From: Saprospiraceae bacterium
GTDB lineage: Bacteria; Bacteroidota; Bacteroidia; Chitinophagales; Saprospiraceae
NCBI GenBank assembly: GCA_021299835.1
Contig: JAJTER010000010.1
Location: 1 to 43,624, forward strand
Direction: 5' to 3'
Length of the DNA stretch: 43,624 bases
Part shown: positions 16,388 through 23,894 of the stretch, in pieces
How the letters are laid out: every line of letters starts with the position of its first letter
How positions within the stretch are numbered: position 1 is the stretch's first letter
The notes under the pieces: generated by a model
Database searches by the model: none
The model's input: only the letters and a program-made list of their open reading frames with translations
What the model was told of the DNA's origin: nothing
Translations under genes and position numbers: made by a program

Positions 16388-18841
16388 TCATCTTTTTGAC
16401 CTTAAATCTGTTAAATACCTTTCTAATTCCTGCTCATCATAAATTAATACTTCTCTGGGCTTACTTCCATCGGCCGCACCAACAATACCTAATGATTCTA
16501 ACTGATCCATTATTCTACCAGCTCTATTGTACCCCAATCTAAGGCGACGTTGAATCATTGAGGTAGAACCTTGTTTATTACTTACAATTAATCGCGCCGC
16601 ATCCTCAAGCATATCATCTAAATCGGTATATTTCAGGTCAGCGCGCGCATTTTCTGGATCATCACCTTGAAATTCGGGTAAAAAATAGGGTTCCGGATAG
16701 CCCTGCTGTGCGGCTATAAATTCAATAACCTTTTCTACTTCAGGAGTGTCAATAAAAGCACCTTGTAAACGAACCATTTCACCGCCTACAGAAAGCAGCA
16801 TATCGCCCCTTCCTATCAGCTGTTCTGCTCCACCTGTATCAAGAATCGTTCTTGAGTCAATTTTAGAAGTAACTTTATATGCGATTCTTGCCGGGAAGTT
16901 AGCTTTAATTACGCCCGTTATAATATTCACAGACGGTCTTTGTGTGGCGATGATAAGGTGAATACCTACCGCACGGGCAAGTTGTGCCAGACGACCAATA
17001 GGTATTTCCACTTCCTTTCCTGCCGTCATTATTAAATCAGCAAACTCATCGATAACTAAAACAATAAAAGGCAAAAAGCGGTGACCTTTCAAAGGGTTAA
17101 GTTTACGCTGAACAAATTTTTCGTTATACTCTCTTATATTTCTTACACTTGCCTTCTTAAGCAAATCGTACCTGTTATCCATTTCTATACAAAGCGAATT
17201 CAGCGTGTAAATCACCTTGGCAGTATCAGTGATAATTGGTTCATCCTGATTTGGTAAAAAAGCAAGAAAATGATGTTCCAATTGAGAATAAGGGAATAAT
17301 TCTACTTTTTTAGGATCTATTAAAACCAGTTTCACCTGAGAGGGATGCTTCTTATAAAGGAGAGACATGAGGATGGAATTTATTCCCACCGACTTACCCT
17401 GACCTGTTGCACCAGCTACCAATAAGTGAGGCATTTTTGCTAAATCAACGACAAATACTTCATTACTAATGGTTTTTCCCAAAGCAATCGGAAGATCCAT
17501 TTTAGCTCGTTTAAATTTATCAGACGCTAAAACTTCTTTCATCGAAACCATTTGCTTTTTCTTATTTGGCACCTCAATGCCTATGGTTCCTTTCCCCGGA
17601 ATGGGTGCGATGATGCGGATACCCAGCGCTGATAAACTCAGGGCTATGTCATCTTCCAGATTCTTAATTTTTGAAATACGAACGCCGGGAGCGGGAATGA
17701 TTTCATACAACGTAACCGTTGGTCCTACTGTCGCTCTGATTTTAGTAATCTCTATTTTATAATGTAACAGCGTCTCAATAATCTGATCTTTATGGGTTTC
17801 CAGTTCTTCCCTGTCTATTTCAACCTGCTGATCCGTATAATCGTATAATAAAGGCAAAACAGGTTGCTCAAAGGACGATAAATCAAGCGTAGGATCATAA
17901 GGTTCAGTATGATCCATATTTTCACCCAAGGCTTCTGACAAACCTGCTCCAACTATGAAGGTACTTTCGCTGGTTTCTGTAGGTGCCAATATTTCTATTG
18001 GAGGTTCAATCTCAAGCCTTTCCCTGAATTCTATCTTTTCCTTAGGTTTAACTGCAACATCTAACGCTAATTCATTGCCAACTTCTAGGGACAATTGTTT
18101 TCCCTGAACAACATTTTCAGGTGTTAAATCAGTAACCACAGCTGGGAAGGAAGAAATTTCTTCCATATCTTTATCCTTAATACTACCCAGGCCAACAGAT
18201 TCAGTCGATAGCTTTTCGCCGCTGAATAAATTTAAAAAATTATGTTTGACCTGATTGAAAATCTCTGGTAAAGACTGTCCTGCCAGAGTAGGATTTAAAA
18301 ACCATAAAAAACGACTCAACCCAATAAATAAAAATAGAAAAAAAGTACCAACCCTACCCAGAAACCTAACCAGCCAATCACTTACAACCGTTCCAAATCC
18401 ACCCCCCATAGGAAAAGAAAATCCTTTAAAAAGAAAAGAAAGGAAAATGGAAAAAAACAGAACGTTTATAAATAAAGAAAACATTATATCGATAAGTCCT
18501 GATATTGGTCGTCTTATGATTAATTGCCTGCCTATTAAAAAGAAAACATAACACAGGGCAAACGAAGGAAGACCAAACAAAAAGTAAAAGAAAAAATTTG
18601 AAGTGATGGCACCTAATCTACCCAAAATATTGGATATCTCCGCATCGCTGTCTAACAATAATCCAAACGAAAATCGTAAAACGGCATCCTGATCATCTTG
18701 CCAGGTAAACAGGTAAGATGAAAAGGCAAGGAAGCAATAAAAGGCAAGAAATAAAAAAAACAATCCCCATAAACCTGGTATCCTTTCATCCTTGAAAGAA
18801 AAAGATGGCTTACTCTTTTTTTTACTCTTCGAGACACTCAT
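16388..18841 (-). CDS. ftsK: DNA translocase FtsK
   Basis: 817 residues from ATG at 18841 (MSVSKSKKKSK). An upstream in-frame ATG at 18925 would add 28 residues before the basic N-terminus and is less likely. Four transmembrane helices fill about residues 20-190, a Glu-rich linker follows, and the motor domain begins near 340. Walker A is GATGQGKS at about 477-484, Walker B is FIVLVIDEFADLIM, and the C-terminal gamma winged helix is RRLRLGYNRAGRIMDQLESLG. The protein anchors at the division septum, pumps DNA and helps resolve chromosome dimers. It is divergent from the S24 regulator. Confidence 0.95.
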   Translation of the reverse strand: MSVSKSKKKSKPSFSFKDERIPGLWGLFFLFLAFYCFLAFSSYLFTWQDDQDAVLRFSFGLLLDSDAEISNILGRLGAITSNFFFYFLFGLPSFALCYVFFLIGRQLIIRRPISGLIDIMFSLFINVLFFSIFLSFLFKGFSFPMGGGFGTVVSDWLVRFLGRVGTFFLFLFIGLSRFLWFLNPTLAGQSLPEIFNQVKHNFLNLFSGEKLSTESVGLGSIKDKDMEEISSFPAVVTDLTPENVVQGKQLSLEVGNELALDVAVKPKEKIEFRERLEIEPPIEILAPTETSESTFIVGAGLSEALGENMDHTEPYDPTLDLSSFEQPVLPLLYDYTDQQVEIDREELETHKDQIIETLLHYKIEITKIRATVGPTVTLYEIIPAPGVRISKIKNLEDDIALSLSALGIRIIAPIPGKGTIGIEVPNKKKQMVSMKEVLASDKFKRAKMDLPIALGKTISNEVFVVDLAKMPHLLVAGATGQGKSVGINSILMSLLYKKHPSQVKLVLIDPKKVELFPYSQLEHHFLAFLPNQDEPIITDTAKVIYTLNSLCIEMDNRYDLLKKASVRNIREYNEKFVQRKLNPLKGHRFLPFIVLVIDEFADLIMTAGKEVEIPIGRLAQLARAVGIHLIIATQRPSVNIITGVIKANFPARIAYKVTSKIDSRTILDTGGAEQLIGRGDMLLSVGGEMVRLQGAFIDTPEVEKVIEFIAAQQGYPEPYFLPEFQGDDPENARADLKYTDLDDMLEDAARLIVSNKQGSTSMIQRRLRLGYNRAGRIMDQLESLGIVGAADGSKPREVLIYDEQELERYLTDLRSKR

Positions 18842-18979
18842 GGGGGGAAATTTCTTTTGGTCTGCAAGATAAGGTATTTTTAATAAATTCCAAAAAACTA
18901 ACAATTTATTAAAAATATAGCTCAATTATAAATTATTTGTTTTATATTGCCGTCCAATAGAAACATAAAACATAGGATT

Positions 18980-19735
18980 ATGATACCAGAAGTTAGGGTT
19001 GGCATGAACAAGCGATTTATTGAAGTATTCAATCTACTGGTTGAAAAAGGTATTATCGTTATGAATGACAGGGGGGGAAAGGGAATAGGAGATTTTGCCA
19101 ATGATATTTTGGGGAAGCCATATAGCCATATTATACGCGCCTTCCTTAGTGATTCTGATAAACGTTGTATTGACTATCATCACGTTGATAAATTATGTGC
19201 CCTATATGGCGTAAGTAAAACCTATATCCTGGAAGGGAAAGGAAATCCTCTCGAAGATAAAAGAGTCCGGCCTTCAGCCAATGTAAGTAACTTATCCCCA
19301 ATGACAACGGGTCAAATGAACCAAAATAACATCTGTTTTACCAATATCGAGGCATTCGCAGGTAACGCTATTGAATGGGATAGTTTTCGGCAGGAAAATC
19401 AAGATTATTTTCATATTCCCGGACTGGACGCAGGAGAATTATTTGCCTTTCCAATCAAAGGAAACAGTATGCTTCCGGTAATAAATGATGGAGATATTGT
19501 AGTATGTAAGCCTCTGCGCAGTTTCAATGAATTTAAAGAAAATAAAATATACGCTATAAATGACAGTGGATCTATTTGGGTGAAATATGTTCAAAAAGAA
19601 CAAAATATAAAAAGCGGTAACGCCCAGTTAAAACTAATTTCGGCTAACCATCTTGAGCACGATCCTTTTCATATCGATGTTTCAGAAAATACCAAACTTT
19701 TCCAGGTCATCAGAAGAATAAGCACCTTAGATTAA
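18980..19735 (+). CDS. LexA/CI-like S24 transcriptional regulator
   Basis: 252 residues from ATG 18980 (MIPEVRVGMNKRF). A TTG at 18947 and an ATG at 19004 are alternatives. An N-terminal helix-turn-helix-type domain (about 10-85, HHVDKLCALYGVSKTYILEG) leads through a linker to an S24 peptidase domain with Ser in GNSMLPVINDGDIVV and Lys in SIWVKYVQ. An Ala-Gly pair (NIEAFAGNAIEW) lies 35 residues before the catalytic Ser, the same distance as the LexA self-cleavage site, so it may be RecA-responsive. It sits divergent from ftsK and no phage genes are near. A chromosomal damage or stress regulator is more likely than a prophage repressor. Operator sites were not identified. Confidence 0.85.
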   Translation: MIPEVRVGMNKRFIEVFNLLVEKGIIVMNDRGGKGIGDFANDILGKPYSHIIRAFLSDSDKRCIDYHHVDKLCALYGVSKTYILEGKGNPLEDKRVRPSANVSNLSPMTTGQMNQNNICFTNIEAFAGNAIEWDSFRQENQDYFHIPGLDAGELFAFPIKGNSMLPVINDGDIVVCKPLRSFNEFKENKIYAINDSGSIWVKYVQKEQNIKSGNAQLKLISANHLEHDPFHIDVSENTKLFQVIRRISTLD

Positions 19736-19798
19736 TGTTAAATGCCCTGATATGGCTAAACGAATCCAAGTTTGTTAAATAATCTACAAATTAATCAA

Positions 19799-19841
19799 AA
19801 CTACAACAACACATTTTTTTTAAAATCTCATTGTTGTAGTT
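19799..19841. repeat. 11-bp perfect inverted repeat downstream of the S24 regulator
   Basis: AACTACAACAA at 19799-19809 is exactly mirrored by TTGTTGTAGTT at 19831-19841, with 21 bases of mostly A/T between. It may form the 3' hairpin of the S24 transcript or an operator-like site. No T-run follows, so it is not a canonical intrinsic terminator. Confidence 0.45.
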
Positions 19842-19929
19842 CTATATTATTCATTATAAAGAGATTATCAAAATCTTTTAAAACTATTATTTACTAACAA
19901 AAACCAATAATATTATTTTTTGATTTTTC

Positions 19930-19960
19930 AGGAGGTGATATGGAAATGATCCGCGAATAG
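19930..19960 (+). other. Perfect Shine-Dalgarno followed by a six-codon frame
   Basis: AGGAGGTGAT at 19930-19939 is the exact complement of the conserved 16S 3' end and directly abuts ATG at 19940, starting a six-codon frame (MEMIRE) that ends with TAG at 19958-19960. Such a strong site is unusual in a genome that mostly lacks Shine-Dalgarno sequences. The gene after it lies on the opposite strand, so a leader-peptide role is not obvious. Confidence 0.3.
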
Positions 19961-19982
19961 ACCGCTACAAAATTTTTATTCT

Positions 19983-20567
19983 TTATTCTCCATTGGGTAA
20001 ATCATACTTGAATTCCTTTTCTTCCTTAGGATTGTTTTCTTGTTCAACCCTATTAAAAATTTCTTCCGAAAATTCCTTAAATTCTCCAACTAAGGGCTCC
20101 AATTGTATAACCCCTTTCCATATTTTTCCAGGATAATTCTTTAAAAACGGATAAGTTTTAGATGAGGTGACCGCTTCACTTTCTGGAGTTAATATAGATT
20201 CAACCACGAACCAAATAATAAGGCTGTAAAAAAAAGCTGATATTGAGGCTAAAACTGTTCCTCCTATAAGCTGATTAACAAAATTCAAATGCACCTTTTC
20301 CATGACACTTTCTATACCCTTTCCTAATAATTTCAATAGCAACAGGGAAAGAATAAACGTAGTAGCAAATCCGGCGAAAATCCATAATGGATTCGTTTGG
20401 TTAAATAAGTCATGATAAAATCTTGTGACGGCCGGCGTAAACCTAAGGGCAGCTAAAATACCAAAACTGGCTCCCAGGATAGTAAAAACGGTCTTTATAA
20501 TTCCTTGGTTATACCCTGTGTAGAAACCATAAGCCATGACAATAATTAAAAATAAATCAATAATCAT
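19983..20567 (-). CDS. CvpA family membrane protein
   Basis: 194 residues with four hydrophobic helices: MIIDLFLIIVMAYGFYTGYNQGIIKTVFTILG, then WIFAGFATTFILSLLLLKLLGKGIESVMEKVHLNFVNQLIGG, then ISAFFYSLIIWFVV. The N-terminal G-x-x-G-Y-x-x-G-I-I pattern and the LNFVNQLIGG segment are characteristic of CvpA (colicin V production) proteins. The C-terminal 60 residues are soluble and Glu-rich. The family role is membrane homeostasis or colicin V production in Escherichia coli; here no specific partner is adjacent. It is divergent from the small secreted protein gene, with about 100 bp between them. Confidence 0.88.
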   Translation of the reverse strand: MIIDLFLIIVMAYGFYTGYNQGIIKTVFTILGASFGILAALRFTPAVTRFYHDLFNQTNPLWIFAGFATTFILSLLLLKLLGKGIESVMEKVHLNFVNQLIGGTVLASISAFFYSLIIWFVVESILTPESEAVTSSKTYPFLKNYPGKIWKGVIQLEPLVGEFKEFSEEIFNRVEQENNPKEEKEFKYDLPNGE

Positions 20568-20666
20568 CTCGATGTTTTTTTTGAAAATTATAACATTTAA
20601 CCTCCTACCCTAAATATTTATATAGTATATTTAGGTAATTCATATTCACCACACTAATATCTACCT

Positions 20667-21131
20667 ATGAAACAAATTGCTTTTATTTTGCTAATCAACT
20701 TAATCTCATTCACCGTGATTGGGCAAAACACCCAACCATCATCCATTTTTGAAATCGGGAAAGATGAACAAACCTATCGAACCATTTGTGAGACCTATCC
20801 TGAAACTTTGCTCACCTGGAAGAAAGATGATTACACCCAATCTGCTTTACTCTGGTTCGACTTTCTAAAAAGTATGGAAACGTATGCCGATGCTATACAG
20901 TTTAATTTAAATGGATTAAAATTATGGATTCATATTTTTTGGAATGAAAAAGGAGAAATTAATCATATTGGATATTTCGTTCATCCGGCATCAAGGCAAA
21001 TAGACAAAAAAGAATTGAACGCCTTTTTCAGTGCTTTTTCAAGATTAGCAGACAAGCCAGATTTTAAAAGTGGCATGAAAATTTCACATTATACCTCGGC
21101 ATCTTTTCCTACCTTTGCAACATCGAGATGA
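20667..21131 (+). CDS. Small exported protein of unknown function
   Basis: 154 residues with a clear signal peptide, MKQIAFILLINLISFTVIGQ. The mature part contains LWFDFLKSMETYADAIQFNLNGLKLWIHIFWNEKGEINHIGYFVHPASR, an alpha/beta pattern seen in several small uncharacterised Bacteroidota periplasmic proteins. I cannot name the family. No lipobox and no T9SS tail. It starts about 100 nt from the divergent CvpA gene and ends 35 nt before serA, so it may share the serA transcript. Confidence 0.7.
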   Translation: MKQIAFILLINLISFTVIGQNTQPSSIFEIGKDEQTYRTICETYPETLLTWKKDDYTQSALLWFDFLKSMETYADAIQFNLNGLKLWIHIFWNEKGEINHIGYFVHPASRQIDKKELNAFFSAFSRLADKPDFKSGMKISHYTSASFPTFATSR

Positions 21132-21166
21132 ACATTCTTTCATCCATTTCGTTGCTATTATTTTAA

Positions 21167-22150
21167 ATGACAAAAACACAAAAAATGATCCGAATTCTCG
21201 CCAATGATGGTATTAGTGATGATGGAAAACTTCTTATGGAAGAAGCTGGATATGAAGTAATCACTAAAAAGGTTCCCCAAAATGAACTATGTGACGTAAT
21301 TGGAAATTATGACGTATTACTTGTAAGAAGTGCTACGAAAGTTACGGCGGAGGTTATTACTGCTGGTACCAATTTGAAAATGATAGGTAGAGGTGGAGTT
21401 GGTTTGGATAATATTGACGTAGAATTTGCTGAATCTAAAGGTATTATAGTTTTTAATACACCCGCAGCTTCTTCACAGGCGGTGGCTGAACTAGCCTTCG
21501 GTCACATGTTTAATCTGGCTCGCTTTATGCATCAGGCCAATAGAAATATGGCTCTTAACGGTCTAACTACTTTTGATACCTTGAAAAAAAATTACGGTTC
21601 AGGCATTCAGCTACGTGGAAAATCGCTGGGTATCATCGGCTTTGGAAGAATTGGTCAGGAGGTTGCCAGAATCGGTCTTGCTCTTGGTATGAATGTTTTG
21701 CCAACCGATTTAATGATCAATGAAGCTAATATTGATATAAATATATTTGCTAATGAAAAGGTGACGATGAATATTCATGTTCCTACTGTTCCTTACAAAG
21801 AGGTTTTGGCAAAATCTGATTTTATTTCTTTGCATATACCATTCGGTGGAGGCAAGCCACTTATTGGAGCTGAAGAAATTTCTTCTATGAAGAAAGGAGT
21901 TTATTTGATTAATACCGCGCGCGGTGGCGCAATCGATGAAACGGCGCTGCTTGCTGCTCTTAGTAGCGGTCAGGTTGCTGGAGCAGGTCTCGATGTTTTC
22001 GAGAACGAACCTACCCCTAAAGCAGAACTTCTCGAGCACCCAAACATTTCTTTAACGCCACATATTGGTGCAGCTACCAATGAGGCCCAAGCTAATATCG
22101 GATTAGAAATTGCAGATAGGGTTATCGCTTTTTTTGGCGACCAAAGATAA
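21167..22150 (+). CDS. serA: D-3-phosphoglycerate dehydrogenase, short form
   Basis: 327 residues. It oxidises 3-phosphoglycerate to 3-phosphohydroxypyruvate with NAD, the first step of serine synthesis. The D-isomer dehydrogenase fold is complete: GRGGVGLDNIDVEFAESKGIIVFNTP, NAD-binding GIIGFGRIGQEVARIG, NTARGGAIDETALL with the catalytic Arg, FENEP with the Glu and LTPHIGAATNEAQ with the His. There is no C-terminal ACT or regulatory domain, so serine feedback of the classical kind is absent; this short form is usual in Bacteroidota. An alternative start is ATG 21185. It ends at a bidirectional-type terminator shared with the convergent GbsR gene. Confidence 0.9.
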   Translation: MTKTQKMIRILANDGISDDGKLLMEEAGYEVITKKVPQNELCDVIGNYDVLLVRSATKVTAEVITAGTNLKMIGRGGVGLDNIDVEFAESKGIIVFNTPAASSQAVAELAFGHMFNLARFMHQANRNMALNGLTTFDTLKKNYGSGIQLRGKSLGIIGFGRIGQEVARIGLALGMNVLPTDLMINEANIDINIFANEKVTMNIHVPTVPYKEVLAKSDFISLHIPFGGGKPLIGAEEISSMKKGVYLINTARGGAIDETALLAALSSGQVAGAGLDVFENEPTPKAELLEHPNISLTPHIGAATNEAQANIGLEIADRVIAFFGDQR

Positions 22151-22160
22151 AAAATAAATA

Positions 22161-22193
22161 AGGGCAGTGAGATTTGGTAAATCTTTCTGCCCT
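22161..22193. terminator. Shared hairpin terminator between convergent serA and GbsR genes
   Basis: AGGGCAG (22161-22167) pairs with CTGCCCT (22187-22193), and inside it GATTT (22171-22175) pairs with AAATC (22179-22183) across a 3x3 internal loop. A-rich sequence on the left and ATTTCATT on the right make it usable from both sides, better from the minus strand. It overlaps the last bases of the GbsR gene. Confidence 0.7.
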
Positions 22194-22698
22194 ATTTCAT
22201 TAATTTTAGGAAAGTTCCTAAAATCCACTGCGATTCCGCATGAATTAGGCTCTCTAAAGTCGAATCTACCTTACTGGTTAAATTCTTTATTTCCTTTACC
22301 ATTTTCTTAAAACTTTCCGCTTCTTCCCCGGAACCATTGATACCGGTAAGTTCATCTAAACTTTTCAGCATAGGCTCAAGTTCTCTTTTTTTTCGTTGAA
22401 TCATGATGTTTCTCGTCATAACCCAAATGTCCTTTTCTGCAACAAAATATTCTCTCCTCTCACCAACTTTCAATATTTTTTGAATCAAGTGCCAATCCAT
22501 TAGCGCATGCAGATTAATGTGAACATTACCCCTTGACATTTTTAATTGTTCCATAATTTCCTCCGCACAAATTGGGTTATTCGACAAAAGCAACAACCCG
22601 TGTATTTCAGCCATGGCTCTGCTTATTCCCCAATGCGTGGACATTGTTCCCCAAATTTGCAGAAATTTTTCTTTACCTTCAACTACATCCATAACCAA
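22192..22698 (-). CDS. GbsR/MarR-type transcriptional regulator
   Basis: 168 residues. Residues about 10-85 form a winged helix: WGTMSTHWGISRAMAEIHGLLLLSNNPICAEEIMEQLKMSRGNVHINLHALMDWHLI. This is the GbsR-type pattern, with a helix before the recognition helix MSRGNVHINLHAL. A helical C-terminal half probably dimerises. GbsR in Bacillus senses choline and represses glycine-betaine genes; here no such genes are adjacent, but gcvT and serA on either side belong to one-carbon and serine metabolism. The target is therefore unknown. A 74-nt gap separates it from gcvT upstream on the same strand. Confidence 0.8.
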   Translation of the reverse strand: MVMDVVEGKEKFLQIWGTMSTHWGISRAMAEIHGLLLLSNNPICAEEIMEQLKMSRGNVHINLHALMDWHLIQKILKVGERREYFVAEKDIWVMTRNIMIQRKKRELEPMLKSLDELTGINGSGEEAESFKKMVKEIKNLTSKVDSTLESLIHAESQWILGTFLKLMK

Positions 22699-22772
22699 TA
22701 CATATTCTTAATAACCTAATCAAAAGGTTAATAGAAATAATTGAAATTTGTTCGACAAAATCTAAGTTAACG

Positions 22773-23885
22773 TCAATCTTTTTTATTCCAGAAAGGTAAT
22801 TTGACGATTTTAGCGGGCAACAGTTTATTTCCCATACTTATTTGAATATTATTTCCAATCTTAGCCTCGCTTGAGTCAATATAACCCATTCCTATCGGAT
22901 GGTTAAGAGATGGAGACATCGTTCCTGAAGTAACCTTGCCAATAGAAGTTCCGTCGAGGTTTAAAATAGGATAATCATGCCTGGGAACCCGCCTGTCTTC
23001 CAATACAAAGCCAACTAATTTGCGACTTACTCCCTTTTCCTTTTGATGAACGAGATTTTCCTTTTGAGTAAAACGCTCTTTATTGAGTTTAGTTATCCAA
23101 CCCAATCCAGCCTCCAAAGGAGAGGTTGTATCATCAATATCATTTCCATAAAGACAATACCCCATTTCTAAACGAAGCGTATCCCTGCAACCAAGACCAG
23201 CGAGTTGAAGACCGTATTTTTGTCCCCTTTCGACGATAATATCCCACAAAGCTAAGGCATTATGATCTTCAACATATAATTCAAAACCACCAGCTCCAGT
23301 GTAGCCTGTTGCAGAAATAACCACATTATTAATCCCCGCTACGGTACCCTTTTTAAAAGTATAATACTTAATCTGAGCTAAATCAATATCGGTAAGTTCT
23401 TGCAAAATAAGTATTGCTTTAGGCCCCTGTAAAGCCAGAAGCGCCGTTTTTTCAGAGATATCAATAAGTCGGGTTTCAAAACGATTATATTCTTTTACCC
23501 AATTAAAATCTTTCTCTATATTAGACGCATTGACAACCAACATGAACGCTTGCTCCCCTTCAGAACATTGATCTTCAAAGAGTCTGTAAACTAATAAATC
23601 ATCAATAATGCCACCATTATTATTTGGAAAGCAAGAATATTGAATATCCCCAGGAGCCAGAACAGAAGCATCGTTTGAAGTAAGTTCATTAACCAATAAA
23701 AGAGCTTCTTTTCCTTTAACAATAAATTCTCCCATGTGAGAAACATCAAACAATCCTGCATTATTGCGAACGGCATGATGTTCTTCATTAATACCATTAT
23801 AAGAAATAGGCATCTCGTAACCTGCGAAGGGGGCCATTCTGGCATTTGCTTCAATATGTCGCTCAAAAAGTGGGGTTTTTTTCAT
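22773..23885 (-). CDS. gcvT: Aminomethyltransferase (glycine cleavage T protein)
   Basis: 370 residues. It transfers the methylene group from the aminomethyl-lipoyl H protein to tetrahydrofolate, releasing ammonia. Family segments in order: MAPFAGYEMPISYNGINEEHHAVRNNAGLFDVSHMGEF, SCFPNNNGGIIDDLLVYR, ATGYTGAGGFELYV, CRDTLRLEMGYCLYGNDI and VTSGTMSPSLNHPIGMGYI. Length is normal. The start lies 9 nt after the HEAT/cyclophilin gene, so it is the probable last cistron of the minus-strand run that begins at 30449. The other glycine-cleavage genes are not in the window. Confidence 0.95.
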   Translation of the reverse strand: MKKTPLFERHIEANARMAPFAGYEMPISYNGINEEHHAVRNNAGLFDVSHMGEFIVKGKEALLLVNELTSNDASVLAPGDIQYSCFPNNNGGIIDDLLVYRLFEDQCSEGEQAFMLVVNASNIEKDFNWVKEYNRFETRLIDISEKTALLALQGPKAILILQELTDIDLAQIKYYTFKKGTVAGINNVVISATGYTGAGGFELYVEDHNALALWDIIVERGQKYGLQLAGLGCRDTLRLEMGYCLYGNDIDDTTSPLEAGLGWITKLNKERFTQKENLVHQKEKGVSRKLVGFVLEDRRVPRHDYPILNLDGTSIGKVTSGTMSPSLNHPIGMGYIDSSEAKIGNNIQISMGNKLLPAKIVKLPFWNKKD

Positions 23886-23894
23886 TTTATTCGT

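Noticed and set aside
18842-18925. 28-residue N-terminal extension of FtsK
   Set aside because: The extension precedes the usual Lys-rich start (MSVSKSKKKSK) and matches no known FtsK segment.
18947-18979. TTG start for the S24 regulator
   Set aside because: It adds 11 basic residues with no family support. The ATG at 18980 fits the domain start better.
18980-19735. Prophage repressor marking an integrated phage
   Set aside because: No integrase, structural or replication genes lie on either side, and the neighbours are housekeeping genes.
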